64,000 bases of DNA from JALORV01 sp963703945 (GCA_963703945.1 CAVPGM010000007.1:62001-126000); one strand, 5' to 3'. Positions 17,666-26,454 are shown, counted from the stretch's first letter. The notes: a model not told the origin generated them from the letters alone. Numbers and translations are program-made.

Positions 17666-18705
17666 GAGCGTTCGGCGTAGCGCCAGCCGAGTTCGGCGAG
17701 CGCGCGCGCGTTTTCTCCATGCTTCAGCGCGTTGTCGGACGAGGCGATCCCTTCGGTGGCGCGCTTGTAGACGCCCTGCAGGATGGCGGCGATGCGGAAC
17801 AGGTTGTAGGCCAGGAAGAAATTCCAGTGCTCGATGCCGGCGCGTCCGGTGCGTTCGCAGTAGCGGCGAATGTATTCCTGCTCGAGCGGTATGCCGAGTG
17901 CCGCATGGTCCAGCCCGGCAATGCCGCGGAAGCCGCCGGACGGGATGTGCCAGCTCATGCAGTGGTAGGAAAAGTCGGCCAGCGGGTGGCCCAGCGTCGA
18001 AAGTTCCCAGTCGAGGATCGCAATGATGCGCGGCTCGGTCGGATGGAAGATCAGGTTGTCCATCCGGTAGTCGCCGTGCACCACGGTGGTTTCGTCGCCG
18101 GGCGGAATGTTCTGCGGCAGCCAGTCGATCAGCCGGTTCATCGCCTCGATCGGCTCGGTCTCGGATGCACGGTACTGCTTGCTCCAGCGGCCGATCTGCC
18201 GCTGGAAGTAGTTGCCGCCCTTGCCGTAATCCGCGAGCCCGGCGCGCTCGATGTCGACCGAATGCAGTTGGGCAATCACGCGGTTCATCTCGTCGTAGAT
18301 CTGCGCGCGGTCAGCCGGACCGAGGTCGGGCAGCGACTGCTCCCAGAAGATGCGCCCCACAACGTGCTGCATCAGGTAGAACGCGCGGCCGATCACGCTC
18401 TCGTCCTCGACCAGCAGCAGCGTCCACGGAACCGGAATGCCCTGCGCGGCGAGCGCGCGCATCACGTGGAACTCCCGCTCGACCGCATGCGCCGAGGGCA
18501 GCAGTTTCGCCGCTGGCCCGGGCTTGCTGCGCATCACATACTTCGCGGTTGCGGTCGTCAACAGGTAGGTGGGATTCGATTGCCCGCCCTCGAACTGCTG
18601 CACTTCGAGCGGTCCGCGGAACTCCGACAGATGCTGCTCGAGGTGCGACGTCAGTCGTTCGATGTCGAACGCATGACGTCCGGTCACTGCGCCGAGCTGA
18701 CTCAT
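17662..18705 (-). CDS. APH-like phosphotransferase family protein
   Basis: A 347-residue protein with the aminoglycoside phosphotransferase/choline kinase fold. N-lobe: FEGGQSNPTYLLTTATAKYVMR; catalytic loop VHGDYRMDNLIFHP with the Brenner-type Asp; metal-binding ILDWELSTLGHPLADFSYHC. This subfamily is the one joined to acyl-CoA dehydrogenase in ACAD10/11, where it phosphorylates hydroxyacyl-CoA before elimination; antibiotic resistance is not implied. ATG 18705 overlaps the stop of the histidine phosphatase by 4 nt, and its own stop overlaps the ClpX-like start by 4 nt. Confidence 0.87.
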   Translation of the reverse strand: MSQLGAVTGRHAFDIERLTSHLEQHLSEFRGPLEVQQFEGGQSNPTYLLTTATAKYVMRSKPGPAAKLLPSAHAVEREFHVMRALAAQGIPVPWTLLLVEDESVIGRAFYLMQHVVGRIFWEQSLPDLGPADRAQIYDEMNRVIAQLHSVDIERAGLADYGKGGNYFQRQIGRWSKQYRASETEPIEAMNRLIDWLPQNIPPGDETTVVHGDYRMDNLIFHPTEPRIIAILDWELSTLGHPLADFSYHCMSWHIPSGGFRGIAGLDHAALGIPLEQEYIRRYCERTGRAGIEHWNFFLAYNLFRIAAILQGVYKRATEGIASSDNALKHGENARALAELGWRYAERS

Positions 18706-19424
18706 CCTATTTCTCCGACGTCGGTGCGCGAGCGGCGCAGCTTCAGGTACTTCTCGAGCAGTTGTTCCATCGTGGAAAGCCGGGTCGCTGTTTGCAGGGT
18801 GTCGATCGGACAGTAGTTGACCACACGAACGACGCTGGTCGCGGGATCGGCGCCGACATCGATGATATTCAGGCAACCGGTGTCCTGCGCGAGCCCGCCG
18901 AGGAACACCGCCTCGCCGGTCAGGAACCATGACAGCAGCGCGCGGTTGACGCCGCCGTGCAGGACCGCCAGCGCAATGTCCCAGTCGCTCGCAGCCAGCA
19001 GGCGTTGCAGCGCCGGGACGGTGCGGTCGAGCAGCTCGCCGATCGTTTCGCCGCCGAGAAAGCGCGCATCGCGCGGCGCCGGCCCCTGGAATGCCTGGAT
19101 GAACGCCGCCCGCAGGTCGGCGTCCGCAATGCTCGGCAGGTGGCCGGGCCGGATTTCCTGCAGCTCTTCCCAGTGCTCGACCGGTGTGTCGCAGCCGGCC
19201 GCCTCCAGCACGTGCGCAGCCGTCTGCCGTGTGCGCACGAGCCCGCTCGTGATCGCCCGATCGATGCGGATGCCTGCCGCCGACAGCGCCGCGCCGACCG
19301 CGCGCGCCTGCTCGATGCCGGCTTCGGTCAGCGGCACGCTGTCCGGCGGATGGGGTCGGCCGCCGGCGTCGAAATAGTCGACCGCGCCGTGGCGCATCAG
19401 CAGCAGGCGACGTCGTTCGGTCAT
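18702..19424 (-). CDS. histidine phosphatase family protein
   Basis: A 240-residue phosphoglycerate-mutase-like phosphatase. The catalytic RHG motif is at residues 11-13 (LLLMRHGAVDYF), the second conserved Arg in SGLVRTRQTA, and the second His in VLHGGVNRALL. Members remove phosphate from small molecules or proteins; the lack of a signal peptide places it in the cytoplasm. Start ATG 19424 overlaps the CoA transferase stop by 4 nt, and its stop overlaps the APH-like kinase by 4 nt. A kinase and phosphatase encoded back to back suggests they could act on the same CoA-linked substrate. Confidence 0.86.
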   Translation of the reverse strand: MTERRRLLLMRHGAVDYFDAGGRPHPPDSVPLTEAGIEQARAVGAALSAAGIRIDRAITSGLVRTRQTAAHVLEAAGCDTPVEHWEELQEIRPGHLPSIADADLRAAFIQAFQGPAPRDARFLGGETIGELLDRTVPALQRLLAASDWDIALAVLHGGVNRALLSWFLTGEAVFLGGLAQDTGCLNIIDVGADPATSVVRVVNYCPIDTLQTATRLSTMEQLLEKYLKLRRSRTDVGEIG

Positions 19425-20701
19425 GCGGTCGCCTTCACCACGGCGAGCTCAATCAGTTCGGTGATCTCGCGCTGGTCGACACCGAGCTCCGCGAGCATCA
19501 GGCGTGTGTGTTCGCCCGCCCGGGGCGCCGGTGCGTCCGCCAGCGCGTGACCGCTGATCTTCGCGAGCGGTCCCACTTCGGTCACCTTTCCGCGGCGCCG
19601 GACGACGCCGCGCTCAACGGCCTGCTCATGCGCCAGCGCCTCGGCAGGCGACAGCACGGCGGTGACACAGGCATCGACCGTCTGGAACACCGCGCTCCAG
19701 TGAGCCAGCGTGGCGCCACGCAGACGTGCGGCGACCTGATCGATCGTGCGCCCGGCCGTTTCCGAACCCGGGACTTCGCCGTGCGACCAATGATGCGTAC
19801 GCAGCTCGGGCAGGCCGATCGCCGCACAGAACCGCTCCCAGAACTTCAATTCGAGCGCACCGACCGCGAGGAATCGTCGATCCGCTGTCTCATAGACGTT
19901 GTAGCAGGCCGCGCCGCCGGTCAGCAGCGTGTGACCGGCGACAGGCGTTCGTCCGGCGTCGAGTTCCGCGTGGGGGAAGAAGTGGTGCACCAGCAGCGCC
20001 TCGGTCATCGCCACGTCGACCCAGCGGCCCTCACCGCTGCGTTGCGCCGCCAGTAACGCGACCAGCAACGCGGCGAGCGCCGACAGCGCGCCGCCCAGCA
20101 GGTCGCCCAGCTGCAGGTTCGGCACCGCCAGACGATCGCCGGCCACGGCCCGTATCTGGTCCAGCACGCCGCTGGTGGCGATGTAGTTGATGTCGTGTCC
20201 CGCCCGCTGCGCCCACGGACCGTCCTGCCCGTAACCGGAGAGCGAGCACAGCACGAGGCGTGGGTTGCGGGCGTGCAGAACGTCCCAGCCCAGCCCCAGT
20301 CGCGCGAGGACTCCGGGCCGGAAGCTCTCGATCAACGCATCGGCACTCTCGGCCAGCTGCAGCAGCAGTGCGCGGCCGCGCGGATGCTTGAGGTCGACCG
20401 CCAGCGATCGCTTGCCGCGATTGGTCGCTTCGAAGGCCGGGTTGACCGCCATACCCTCGGCGTTCGGGACCTGCGGTGCGAAGTCGCGCATGTAGTCGCC
20501 TTCGCCGGTGTCCTCGATCTTGATGACGTCGGCGCCGTAGTCCGCCAGATGCATCGTCGCCGCCGGGCCCGGCAGCAGGCGAGTCAGGTCGAGGATGCGC
20601 AATCCGACCAGAGGTTGGCTTATAAGCGCACCCTTGGCGCTACGCGCCGTCCCGCCAAGCGGGAGCGAGCCCTCCTTCGGGCGGCCGGGCGGAGGGCTCA
20701 T
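19421..20701 (-). CDS. CaiB/BaiF CoA transferase family, alpha-methylacyl-CoA racemase-like
   Basis: A 426-residue class III CoA transferase fold protein. It carries GHDINYIATSGVL, with the His-Asp pair of the family, and a second acidic residue in QLGDLLGG 31 residues later; this spacing closely matches the His/Asp acid-base pair of alpha-methylacyl-CoA racemase, so racemisation of 2-methylacyl-CoA is more likely than CoA transfer. ATG 20701 overlaps the ABC-F stop by 4 nt. The first 26 or so residues (SPPPGRPKEGSLPLGG...) come from a G/C-rich intergenic-type repeat read in frame; the conserved domain begins at QPLVGLRILDLTRLLPGP. Confidence 0.86.
   Translation of the reverse strand: MSPPPGRPKEGSLPLGGTARSAKGALISQPLVGLRILDLTRLLPGPAATMHLADYGADVIKIEDTGEGDYMRDFAPQVPNAEGMAVNPAFEATNRGKRSLAVDLKHPRGRALLLQLAESADALIESFRPGVLARLGLGWDVLHARNPRLVLCSLSGYGQDGPWAQRAGHDINYIATSGVLDQIRAVAGDRLAVPNLQLGDLLGGALSALAALLVALLAAQRSGEGRWVDVAMTEALLVHHFFPHAELDAGRTPVAGHTLLTGGAACYNVYETADRRFLAVGALELKFWERFCAAIGLPELRTHHWSHGEVPGSETAGRTIDQVAARLRGATLAHWSAVFQTVDACVTAVLSPAEALAHEQAVERGVVRRRGKVTEVGPLAKISGHALADAPAPRAGEHTRLMLAELGVDQREITELIELAVVKATA
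20632..20701. repeat. GC-rich palindromic repeat inside the CaiB-like N-terminus
   Basis: The 70 bases before the conserved CaiB domain contain small stems (CCCGC/GCGGG around 20651-20663, and CTTGGCG near 20633 with CGCCAAG). Read on the minus strand they encode SPPPGRPKEGSLPLGG followed by TARSAKG. From memory, this peptide turns up at the N-terminus of unrelated predicted proteins in Burkholderiales because it is an intergenic repeat read as protein. Only one copy is seen in this window. Confidence 0.5.
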
Positions 20702-22590
20702 TGAATCGTCTCGAGTTCCTGCGTGAGTTCGAGCCACTGCGACTCGAGCGCTTCGACACGGCGCGACAGTTCGCCGCGGCGCTTCAGCGTGTCCGCCACG
20801 ATTGCCTCGTCGCCGGCGTGATAGAAGTCGGGGTCGGCGAGCTTCGCGTCGAGCTCGCGCAATTCGTTGCTGACATTCGACAGTTCGGTTTCGACGCGGG
20901 TCAGTCTCGACTGCAGCGGGCGTCGGACCACGGCCAGGCGTTGTCGTTCGGCGGCCTCCAGCTTGCGCTGCTCGCGACGAGTGGGCGCATCCGGCTCGCC
21001 GGCCGCGTCGCCGCGGTCGCGCCGGCTGGCCAGCACCAGCGCGGAGTAATCGTCGAGATCACCATCGAAGGCGGCGACGCGCCCGTCGTGCACGAGCCAC
21101 AGCTGGTCGCAGGTTGCGCGCAGCAGGTGCCGATCGTGCGAGACCAGCAGCAGCGCACCTTCGTACGACGAGAGCGCGACCGTCAGCGCCTCGCGCGTTT
21201 CCATGTCGAGATGATTGGTCGGCTCGTCGAGCAGCAGTAAATTGGGGCGCTGCCACGCGATCAGCGCCAGCGCGCAACGCGCTTTCTCGCCGCCCGACAT
21301 CGGACCCAGCAGCGAGGTAGCCATCTCGCCCGAAAAGCGATAGCTGCCCAGAAACTCGCGCAGTACTTGCTCGCGCGCCTCGGGCGCCAGGCGGCGCAAG
21401 TGGGCGAGAGGTGTCTCATCGGAGCGCAGCTGATCGAGCTGGTGCTGCGCGAAATAGCCGATCGCGAGACCCTGGCCGCGTCGCAGTTCGCCGGCGAGCG
21501 GCTGCAACTCACGCGCGATCGCCTTGACCAGAGTCGACTTGCCGGCTCCGTTGACGCCGAGGATGCCGATGCGGTCACCCGCACGGACCGTCAGCGTGAC
21601 GTCCGAAAGCACCGTGCGCGAGCCGTAGCCGAGCGCCATACCGTCGGCGTCGAGCAGCCGTTCCGGAGTGCGCACCGGTTCTGGAAATTCGAAGCGCCAC
21701 TCGCGCCGTGCTCGGGTGGGCTCGATGACCGTCAGCCGCTCGAGCATCTTCAGCCGACTCTGCGCCTGGCGGGCCTTCGTCGCCTTCGCGCGGAACCGGT
21801 CGACAAAGCTCTGCAGGTGAGCGGCCGTCCTCGCGTAGGCCCTGGCGGCTGCATCCTGCTGCTTCTGCTGTTCGAACCAGGCGAGCTCGAACGCGCTGTA
21901 GTCGCCGGCGTAGCGCCGAATCGAGCTCTGGTCGACGTGCCAGATGGTCTCGGCGATGCGGTCGAGGAACTCCCGGTCGTGCGAGATCACCAGCACGGTC
22001 GCCGGTTGGCGCCGCAGCCAGCTTTCGAGCCAGACGACGGAGTCGAGATCGAGATGGTTGGTCGGTTCGTCGAGCAGCAGAAGGTCGGCCGGACGCAGCA
22101 GCGCGCGCGCCAGCGCCAGGCGATTGCGCCAACCGCCGGAAAATGCCGTCACCGGCCGCACCCCGTCGGATGTGGCAAATCCCAGACCGTGCATCACGGC
22201 CGCCGCCTGCGCCTGAATCGCGCCCTCGTTGAGATCGGCCAGTGCGGCGTGCGCATGCGCCAGTTGCATCTCGTCGTGCGAGGCTTCGGCCGCAGCCAAC
22301 TCGCAGCGGGCCGCGGTCAGCCGGGCGTGACCAGCGAGCACATAGTCGAGTGCGTTCTCGTTGCCGACGTCGATATCCTGGGCAACATGGGCGATGCGCT
22401 CGGGCGGCGGCGCTTCCTGGCTGCCGGCTTCCAGCGCGAGTTCGCCCAGGATCGCGGCGAACAACGACGACTTGCCGCAGCCGTTCGCGCCGACCAGGCC
22501 GATGCGCTCCCCGGGCCGCGCCACGAGCGAGACGTTGCGGTACAGCGTGCGCGCCCCACGCGCGATCGCGACGTCGATCAGCCTGAGCAT
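20698..22590 (-). CDS. ABC-F family ATPase (YheS-like)
   Basis: A 630-residue soluble protein with two ABC ATPase domains and no membrane part. First domain: Walker A GANGCGKSS (34-42), signature FSGGWRNRLALARAL, Walker B LLLLDEPTNHLD; second: GVNGAGKST, MSGGEKARCALALIAWQ, LLLDEPTNHLDMET. The linker (SFVDRFRAKATKARQAQSRLK) and a C-terminal coiled coil (about 550-630) fit the YheS/Uup branch of ABC-F, which acts on the ribosomal E site. It starts 18 bp after prmB, whose product methylates ribosomal protein L3, so both neighbours concern the ribosome. Confidence 0.92.
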   Translation of the reverse strand: MLRLIDVAIARGARTLYRNVSLVARPGERIGLVGANGCGKSSLFAAILGELALEAGSQEAPPPERIAHVAQDIDVGNENALDYVLAGHARLTAARCELAAAEASHDEMQLAHAHAALADLNEGAIQAQAAAVMHGLGFATSDGVRPVTAFSGGWRNRLALARALLRPADLLLLDEPTNHLDLDSVVWLESWLRRQPATVLVISHDREFLDRIAETIWHVDQSSIRRYAGDYSAFELAWFEQQKQQDAAARAYARTAAHLQSFVDRFRAKATKARQAQSRLKMLERLTVIEPTRARREWRFEFPEPVRTPERLLDADGMALGYGSRTVLSDVTLTVRAGDRIGILGVNGAGKSTLVKAIARELQPLAGELRRGQGLAIGYFAQHQLDQLRSDETPLAHLRRLAPEAREQVLREFLGSYRFSGEMATSLLGPMSGGEKARCALALIAWQRPNLLLLDEPTNHLDMETREALTVALSSYEGALLLVSHDRHLLRATCDQLWLVHDGRVAAFDGDLDDYSALVLASRRDRGDAAGEPDAPTRREQRKLEAAERQRLAVVRRPLQSRLTRVETELSNVSNELRELDAKLADPDFYHAGDEAIVADTLKRRGELSRRVEALESQWLELTQELETIQ

Positions 22591-22608
22591 CGGAAGTGCC
22601 GCGCTGGC

Positions 22609-23508
22609 CTAAGGCAGCTCTTCCTGGCGCGCCAGAAAGACCATGTCGTCGCCGGCACTGGTCGTGAGCCAGGTGAGCGCGAGGTTGCCGAACACCTTTT
22701 CGGCGGCCGCGCGGCCGTCGCCCACCTCGACGATCAGCATGCCGCCGCGCTTCAGGTGGCCGCGCGCCTGCCGCACCAGTGTCTTGACCAGGTTCATGCC
22801 GTCGGCACCGCCGGCCAGCGCAAGCTTCGGCTCGTGCGTGTACTCGGCCGGCAGCTTCGCCATCGCGCTGTCGGTGACATACGGTGGATTGCAGACGATG
22901 AGGTCGTAGCGCTTGGTGCCGAGCGCAGCGAACAGGTCCGATTTCACCGGGTTGACGCGTTGCTCGAGCTTGTACTCGGCGATATTGCGGCGTGCGACCT
23001 GCAGCGCGTCGGCCGACGTGTCGGCCGCGTCGACCTTCGCGTTCGGGAACGCATCGGCGGCCATGATTGCCAGGCAGCCCGAGCCGGTGCACATGTCCAG
23101 CACGTCGCCGACGGCGGCACGGTCCTGCACCCAGGGGGCCAATCCTTCGTCGAGCAGTTCGCCGATGTACGAGCGCGGGACAATCACGCGCTCGTCGACG
23201 TAGAACTTGTATCCGCGCAGCCACGCCTCGTTCACCAGGTAGGCGGCCGGCAGCCGCTTCTTGATCCGCCGGTCGATCACCTGCAGCAGCTCGTGGATCT
23301 CGGCGTGCGTCAGGTAGGCGTCGGCGAAGAACTCGAGGCGCTCGGTCGGCAGCTTCAGCGTCCGCATCACGATGAACGCCGCCTCCTCGAACGCATCGGC
23401 CTGGCCGTGCCCGTAGGAGAGTTCGGCTTCGTTGAAGCGCGTAACCGCGTAGCGCAGCACGTCCCGCAGTGTGCGCAGGTTGGCCTGCGCGTCGATCAGG
23501 GTGGTCAT
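22609..23508 (-). CDS. prmB: 50S ribosomal protein L3 N5-glutamine methyltransferase
   Basis: A 299-residue SAM-dependent methyltransferase of the HemK/PrmB family that methylates a glutamine of ribosomal protein L3. The SAM-binding MCTGSGCLAIMAADAFPNAK and the amide-binding NPPYVTDSAM (around residue 200) are present, and the N-terminal helical domain (YAVTRFNEAELSYGHGQADAF) is that of PrmB and not PrmC. ATG 23508 overlaps the dapE stop by 4 nt, so translation is coupled; the ABC-F gene follows after 18 bp. Confidence 0.93.
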   Translation of the reverse strand: MTTLIDAQANLRTLRDVLRYAVTRFNEAELSYGHGQADAFEEAAFIVMRTLKLPTERLEFFADAYLTHAEIHELLQVIDRRIKKRLPAAYLVNEAWLRGYKFYVDERVIVPRSYIGELLDEGLAPWVQDRAAVGDVLDMCTGSGCLAIMAADAFPNAKVDAADTSADALQVARRNIAEYKLEQRVNPVKSDLFAALGTKRYDLIVCNPPYVTDSAMAKLPAEYTHEPKLALAGGADGMNLVKTLVRQARGHLKRGGMLIVEVGDGRAAAEKVFGNLALTWLTTSAGDDMVFLARQEELP

Positions 23509-24647
23509 TGGGTTGGCGTCGGTGCGAGCAGCCGTTCAAGGGTGCCGAGATAGATGTCCTTCAGCGGCTCGAGGTCGGCGACCGCGATGCTTTCATTGAT
23601 CTGGTGGATGGTCGCATTGGGCGGCCCGAACTCGATGACCTGCGGGCAGAAAGTTGCGATGAAGCGGCCGTCGGACGTGCCACCAGCGGTCGAAAGCTCG
23701 GTCGCGGTGCCCGTCACCGCGCGGATCGACGCAGCGAGCGCCTTCGACAGCGTGCCACGTGGCGTAAGGAACGGCTCGGCCCCGAGCGTCCACTCGATCG
23801 AACGATCAACGGCGTGGCGATCGAGGATCGCCTCGATCCGGCTGCGCAGCGATTCGGCGCTCGACGTCGGGGCGAAGCGCAGGTTGAAGTCCACCACGCA
23901 GGTACCCGGGATCACATTGCCCGCGCCCGTTCCGGCGTGAATGTTCGAGACCTGGAAGGTGGTCGGCGGAAAGAACTCGTCACCGCGGTCCCACTGCGTC
24001 GCCGCCAGTTCGGCGAGCGCGGGCGCGAGTGTGTGCACCGGGTTGCGCGCCAAGTGGGGATAGGCGACATGACCCTGTACGCCCTTGACGGTCAGCCGGG
24101 CCGACAGCGAGCCGCGGCGGCCATTCTTGATCGTGTCACCCAGCCGCGTCACCGAGGTCGGCTCGCCGACCACGCAGTATTCAAGCGCCTCGCCGCGCGC
24201 CCGCAGCGCCTCGACGACGCGCGTGGTGCCGTCGACCGCAGGGCCTTCTTCGTCCGAGGTCAGCAGCAGCGCGATCGATCCGCCGTGGTGCGGATGTGCG
24301 CGGATGAATTCCTCGGCGGCCACGACGAATGCGGCAATCGAGCTCTTCATGTCCGACGCGCCCCGTCCGACCAGCAGGCCGTCGCTCAACGTCGGCGTGA
24401 ACGGATCCGACATCCACTGGTCGAGCGGCCCGGTGGGCACGACGTCGGTGTGTCCGGCGAACACGAACACTGGCGAGGTCTTGCCGCGACGTAGCCACGT
24501 GTTGGTCACGCCGCCACTGCGGATCACCTCGGCTGCGAAGCCCAGGGGCGCGAGCCGCGCGGACAGCAGCGACTGGCAGCCGTCATCGTTCGGCGTGACG
24601 GAACGACGGGCGATCAGCGTTTGTGCGAGGTCGAGGGTGGGGTTCAC
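23505..24647 (-). CDS. dapE: succinyl-diaminopimelate desuccinylase
   Basis: DapE (380 residues from GTG 24647) hydrolyses N-succinyl-LL-diaminopimelate in lysine/peptidoglycan synthesis. Zinc-peptidase motifs: FAGHTDVVPTGP, GRGASDMKSSIAAF, SDEEGPAVDGTTR, and GGTSDGRF near the C-terminus. The N-terminus VNPTLDLAQTLIARRSVTP matches the family; an upstream GTG at 24662 would add five residues (CRRR) and is less likely. Its stop overlaps prmB by 4 nt. With dapC and dapD nearby on the same strand it completes the succinylase branch, although pilU and a repeat element separate them. Confidence 0.93.
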   Translation of the reverse strand: MNPTLDLAQTLIARRSVTPNDDGCQSLLSARLAPLGFAAEVIRSGGVTNTWLRRGKTSPVFVFAGHTDVVPTGPLDQWMSDPFTPTLSDGLLVGRGASDMKSSIAAFVVAAEEFIRAHPHHGGSIALLLTSDEEGPAVDGTTRVVEALRARGEALEYCVVGEPTSVTRLGDTIKNGRRGSLSARLTVKGVQGHVAYPHLARNPVHTLAPALAELAATQWDRGDEFFPPTTFQVSNIHAGTGAGNVIPGTCVVDFNLRFAPTSSAESLRSRIEAILDRHAVDRSIEWTLGAEPFLTPRGTLSKALAASIRAVTGTATELSTAGGTSDGRFIATFCPQVIEFGPPNATIHQINESIAVADLEPLKDIYLGTLERLLAPTPTQ

Positions 24648-24727
24648 GCGACGCCGGCACACGCACGTGAGTGGCGGTGCAGGGCGCGCCGATTGTAGCG
24701 GCAGCCCCCGCTGCCTCGCGCGGCGGC

Positions 24728-24748
24728 TTTGGCGTGAACAGGCCCTAG
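24728..24748. repeat. 21-nt end fragment of the TIR element family 1
   Basis: TTTGGCGTGAACAGGCCCTA followed by G matches, with one mismatch, the right end of the element at 40337-40357. Here only the end is present, with no body. As at the larger copy, the stop codon of a minus-strand gene (pilU, 24745-24747; map, 40354-40356) lies inside the match. Confidence 0.65.
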
Positions 24749-25896
24749 ATGTTCAGCGTGAACTCGGAGAACGACGCGTCGGAGCCAGCTTCCTGCTTTT
24801 CCTTCTGCGGCTGCATGCGGGCCTTGCCTGCATTGTTGATGAACCACAGCAGGTTGTTCTGCGAATCGGCGGCTGCCAGCGCGTCCTCGCGCGTGATCTG
24901 GTCGCCCTGGATCAGCGAATACAGGCTCTGCTCGAACGAGATGCTCTCGGGCGCGAGGCTCTGTTCCATCGCCTCCTTGATGCCCTGCACGTCGCCGCGC
25001 TCGATCAGGTCGGCGATATGCCGGGTGTTCATCAGCACCTCGACCGACGGCACACGACCGCCTCGCTTGGAGCGCACCAGGCGTTGCGACACGATCGCCT
25101 TCATCGCCACCGACATGTCCTGGAACAGCGCCTGGCGGGTCTCCGGCGGATAGAAGCTGATGACGCGGTTCAGCGCATGCGAGCTGTTGGTCGCGTGCAG
25201 GGTGGCGACGACCAGGTGGCCGGACATCGAGTAGGCGAGCGCCGCGCTCATCGTGTCGCGGTCGCGAATCTCGCCGATGAAGATCACGTCCGGGGCCTGG
25301 CGCATGGCGCTGCGCAGCGCGGCCTGCAGTGTGCGGGCATCGGAGCCGATCTCGCGCTGGTTGATGATCGACTTCTTGTTGCGAAACAGGAATTCGATCG
25401 GGTCTTCGAAGGTCAGCACGTGTCCGGTGATCAACTCGTTGCGATGATCGATCATCGAGGCGATCGTCGTCGACTTGCCCGAGCCCGCGGCGCCGACCAC
25501 CAGGATCATGCCGCGGCGTTCCATCACAAGGTCCTTCAGGACCTCGGGAAGATGCAAGGCATCGAGCTTGGGGATGTCATGCGGAATGAACCGGACGACC
25601 GCGGAGATCGAACCGCGCTGCAGGAAGGCCGACAGTCGGAAGCTGCCGATTCCCTGCACCGGCAGGCCGATGTTCAGTTCGCGCGAATCCTCGAGTTCAC
25701 GGAAATGGGCGTCAGTCAGACGCTCGGCGAGCAGCGAGACGATCGACTGCGGCGCGAGCCGCTCCTGATTGATCGGAACGCACACGCCGTTGATCTTGAT
25801 CGTGATCGGCGAGCCGACCGACAGGAACAGGTCGGAGGCCTGCTTTTCGGCCATCAGGCCGAACAGGCGCTCGAGCGACATGGGTGTTGCCGACAT
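24745..25896 (-). CDS. pilU: type IV pilus twitching ATPase PilU
   Basis: A 383-residue PilT/PilU retraction ATPase that powers pilus disassembly at the cytoplasmic membrane. Walker A GAAGSGKST, Asp box TFEDPIEFLF, Walker B PDVIFIGEIRDRDTM and His box TLHATNSSHALNR are all intact. The longer C-terminus (QSLAPESISFEQSLYSLIQG and a charged tail) and overall length point to PilU instead of PilT. ATG 25896 gives MSATPMSLERLFG; ATG 25881 is an alternative. No pilT is in the window. The stop codon is embedded in a repeat end (24728-24748). Confidence 0.9.
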   Translation of the reverse strand: MSATPMSLERLFGLMAEKQASDLFLSVGSPITIKINGVCVPINQERLAPQSIVSLLAERLTDAHFRELEDSRELNIGLPVQGIGSFRLSAFLQRGSISAVVRFIPHDIPKLDALHLPEVLKDLVMERRGMILVVGAAGSGKSTTIASMIDHRNELITGHVLTFEDPIEFLFRNKKSIINQREIGSDARTLQAALRSAMRQAPDVIFIGEIRDRDTMSAALAYSMSGHLVVATLHATNSSHALNRVISFYPPETRQALFQDMSVAMKAIVSQRLVRSKRGGRVPSVEVLMNTRHIADLIERGDVQGIKEAMEQSLAPESISFEQSLYSLIQGDQITREDALAAADSQNNLLWFINNAGKARMQPQKEKQEAGSDASFSEFTLNI

Positions 25897-25941
25897 GGGG
25901 GCGATCTCGTGCTGCGGAGGTGACAAGCATAAGGCGCAGAG

Positions 25942-25982
25942 CAGCCTCTTGCGAATCCGTCCGATCGGATGAAAAGAGGCTG
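25942..25982. repeat. hairpin upstream of pilU
   Basis: CAGCCTCTT (25942-25950) pairs perfectly with AAGAGGCTG (25974-25982), with a further inner stem ATCCG/CGGAT. No T-run follows, so it is not a clear terminator. It lies 46 bp upstream of the pilU start and could be in the leader RNA. Just beyond it TGTGCCGCTGCGCG occurs twice in a row (about 25995 and 26015). Confidence 0.5.
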
Positions 25983-26074
25983 GAACGGGGCATCTGTGCC
26001 GCTGCGCGACAACTGTGCCGCTGCGCGGCGGCTTTTCTTCGTCGTGCCGCGACCGACGCTCAAGCCGCGGGGCT

Positions 26075-26454
26075 CCCACTTTCTTTGTCTTGCCAAAGAA
26101 AGTGGGCAAAGAAACGCGCGCCTACGAAGGCGCCCCTGCGGGGTGCCCTGTGCTGCTCGGGGTCGCGGGCGGGCCTGCAAACTCGCGCCCGTCGGACGCT
26201 CAGACAGGCAGGCCCTCAACAACTCCCGCGCCCCCTGCGCTGCGCGGCGCCTTCGAAGGCATCCGACGGCGTCGCGTTGGCGATCGTCGCACGGCGACGC
26301 GAGTGAGTCCGCTCGGGGGCGGCCGCGGCGGTGCGGGGCGGCAGCGGGGCCCGCTGATGCCCTGCAGCGCAAGGGAAACCGGAGCGCAGCGCAGGTCGGT
26401 CCCGTGCGGTCGCCTTTCTTTGGTGACTTTCTTTGGCGAAGCAAAGAAAGTCAC
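26075..26454. repeat. intergenic element flanked by mirrored hairpins (family 3)
   Basis: The 624-bp gap between dapD and pilU holds no supported gene. Its core is bounded by two hairpins: CCCACTTTCTTTG/CAAAGAAAGTGGG (26075-26106) and GTGACTTTCTTTG/CAAAGAAAGTCAC (26423-26454), each a perfect 13-bp stem with a 6-nt loop. Read outward-in they are inverted copies, each followed by CAAAGAAA and a G/C-rich stretch, so together they form long terminal inverted repeats around about 300 bp of G/C-rich DNA. Similar hairpins are common between genes in Xanthomonadaceae and Burkholderiales as I recall; no transposase is encoded. Confidence 0.65.

Noticed and set aside
17662..18705. Aminoglycoside resistance gene
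   Set aside because: The APH fold here belongs to the subfamily tied to acyl-CoA metabolism, and the gene sits in a housekeeping chain.
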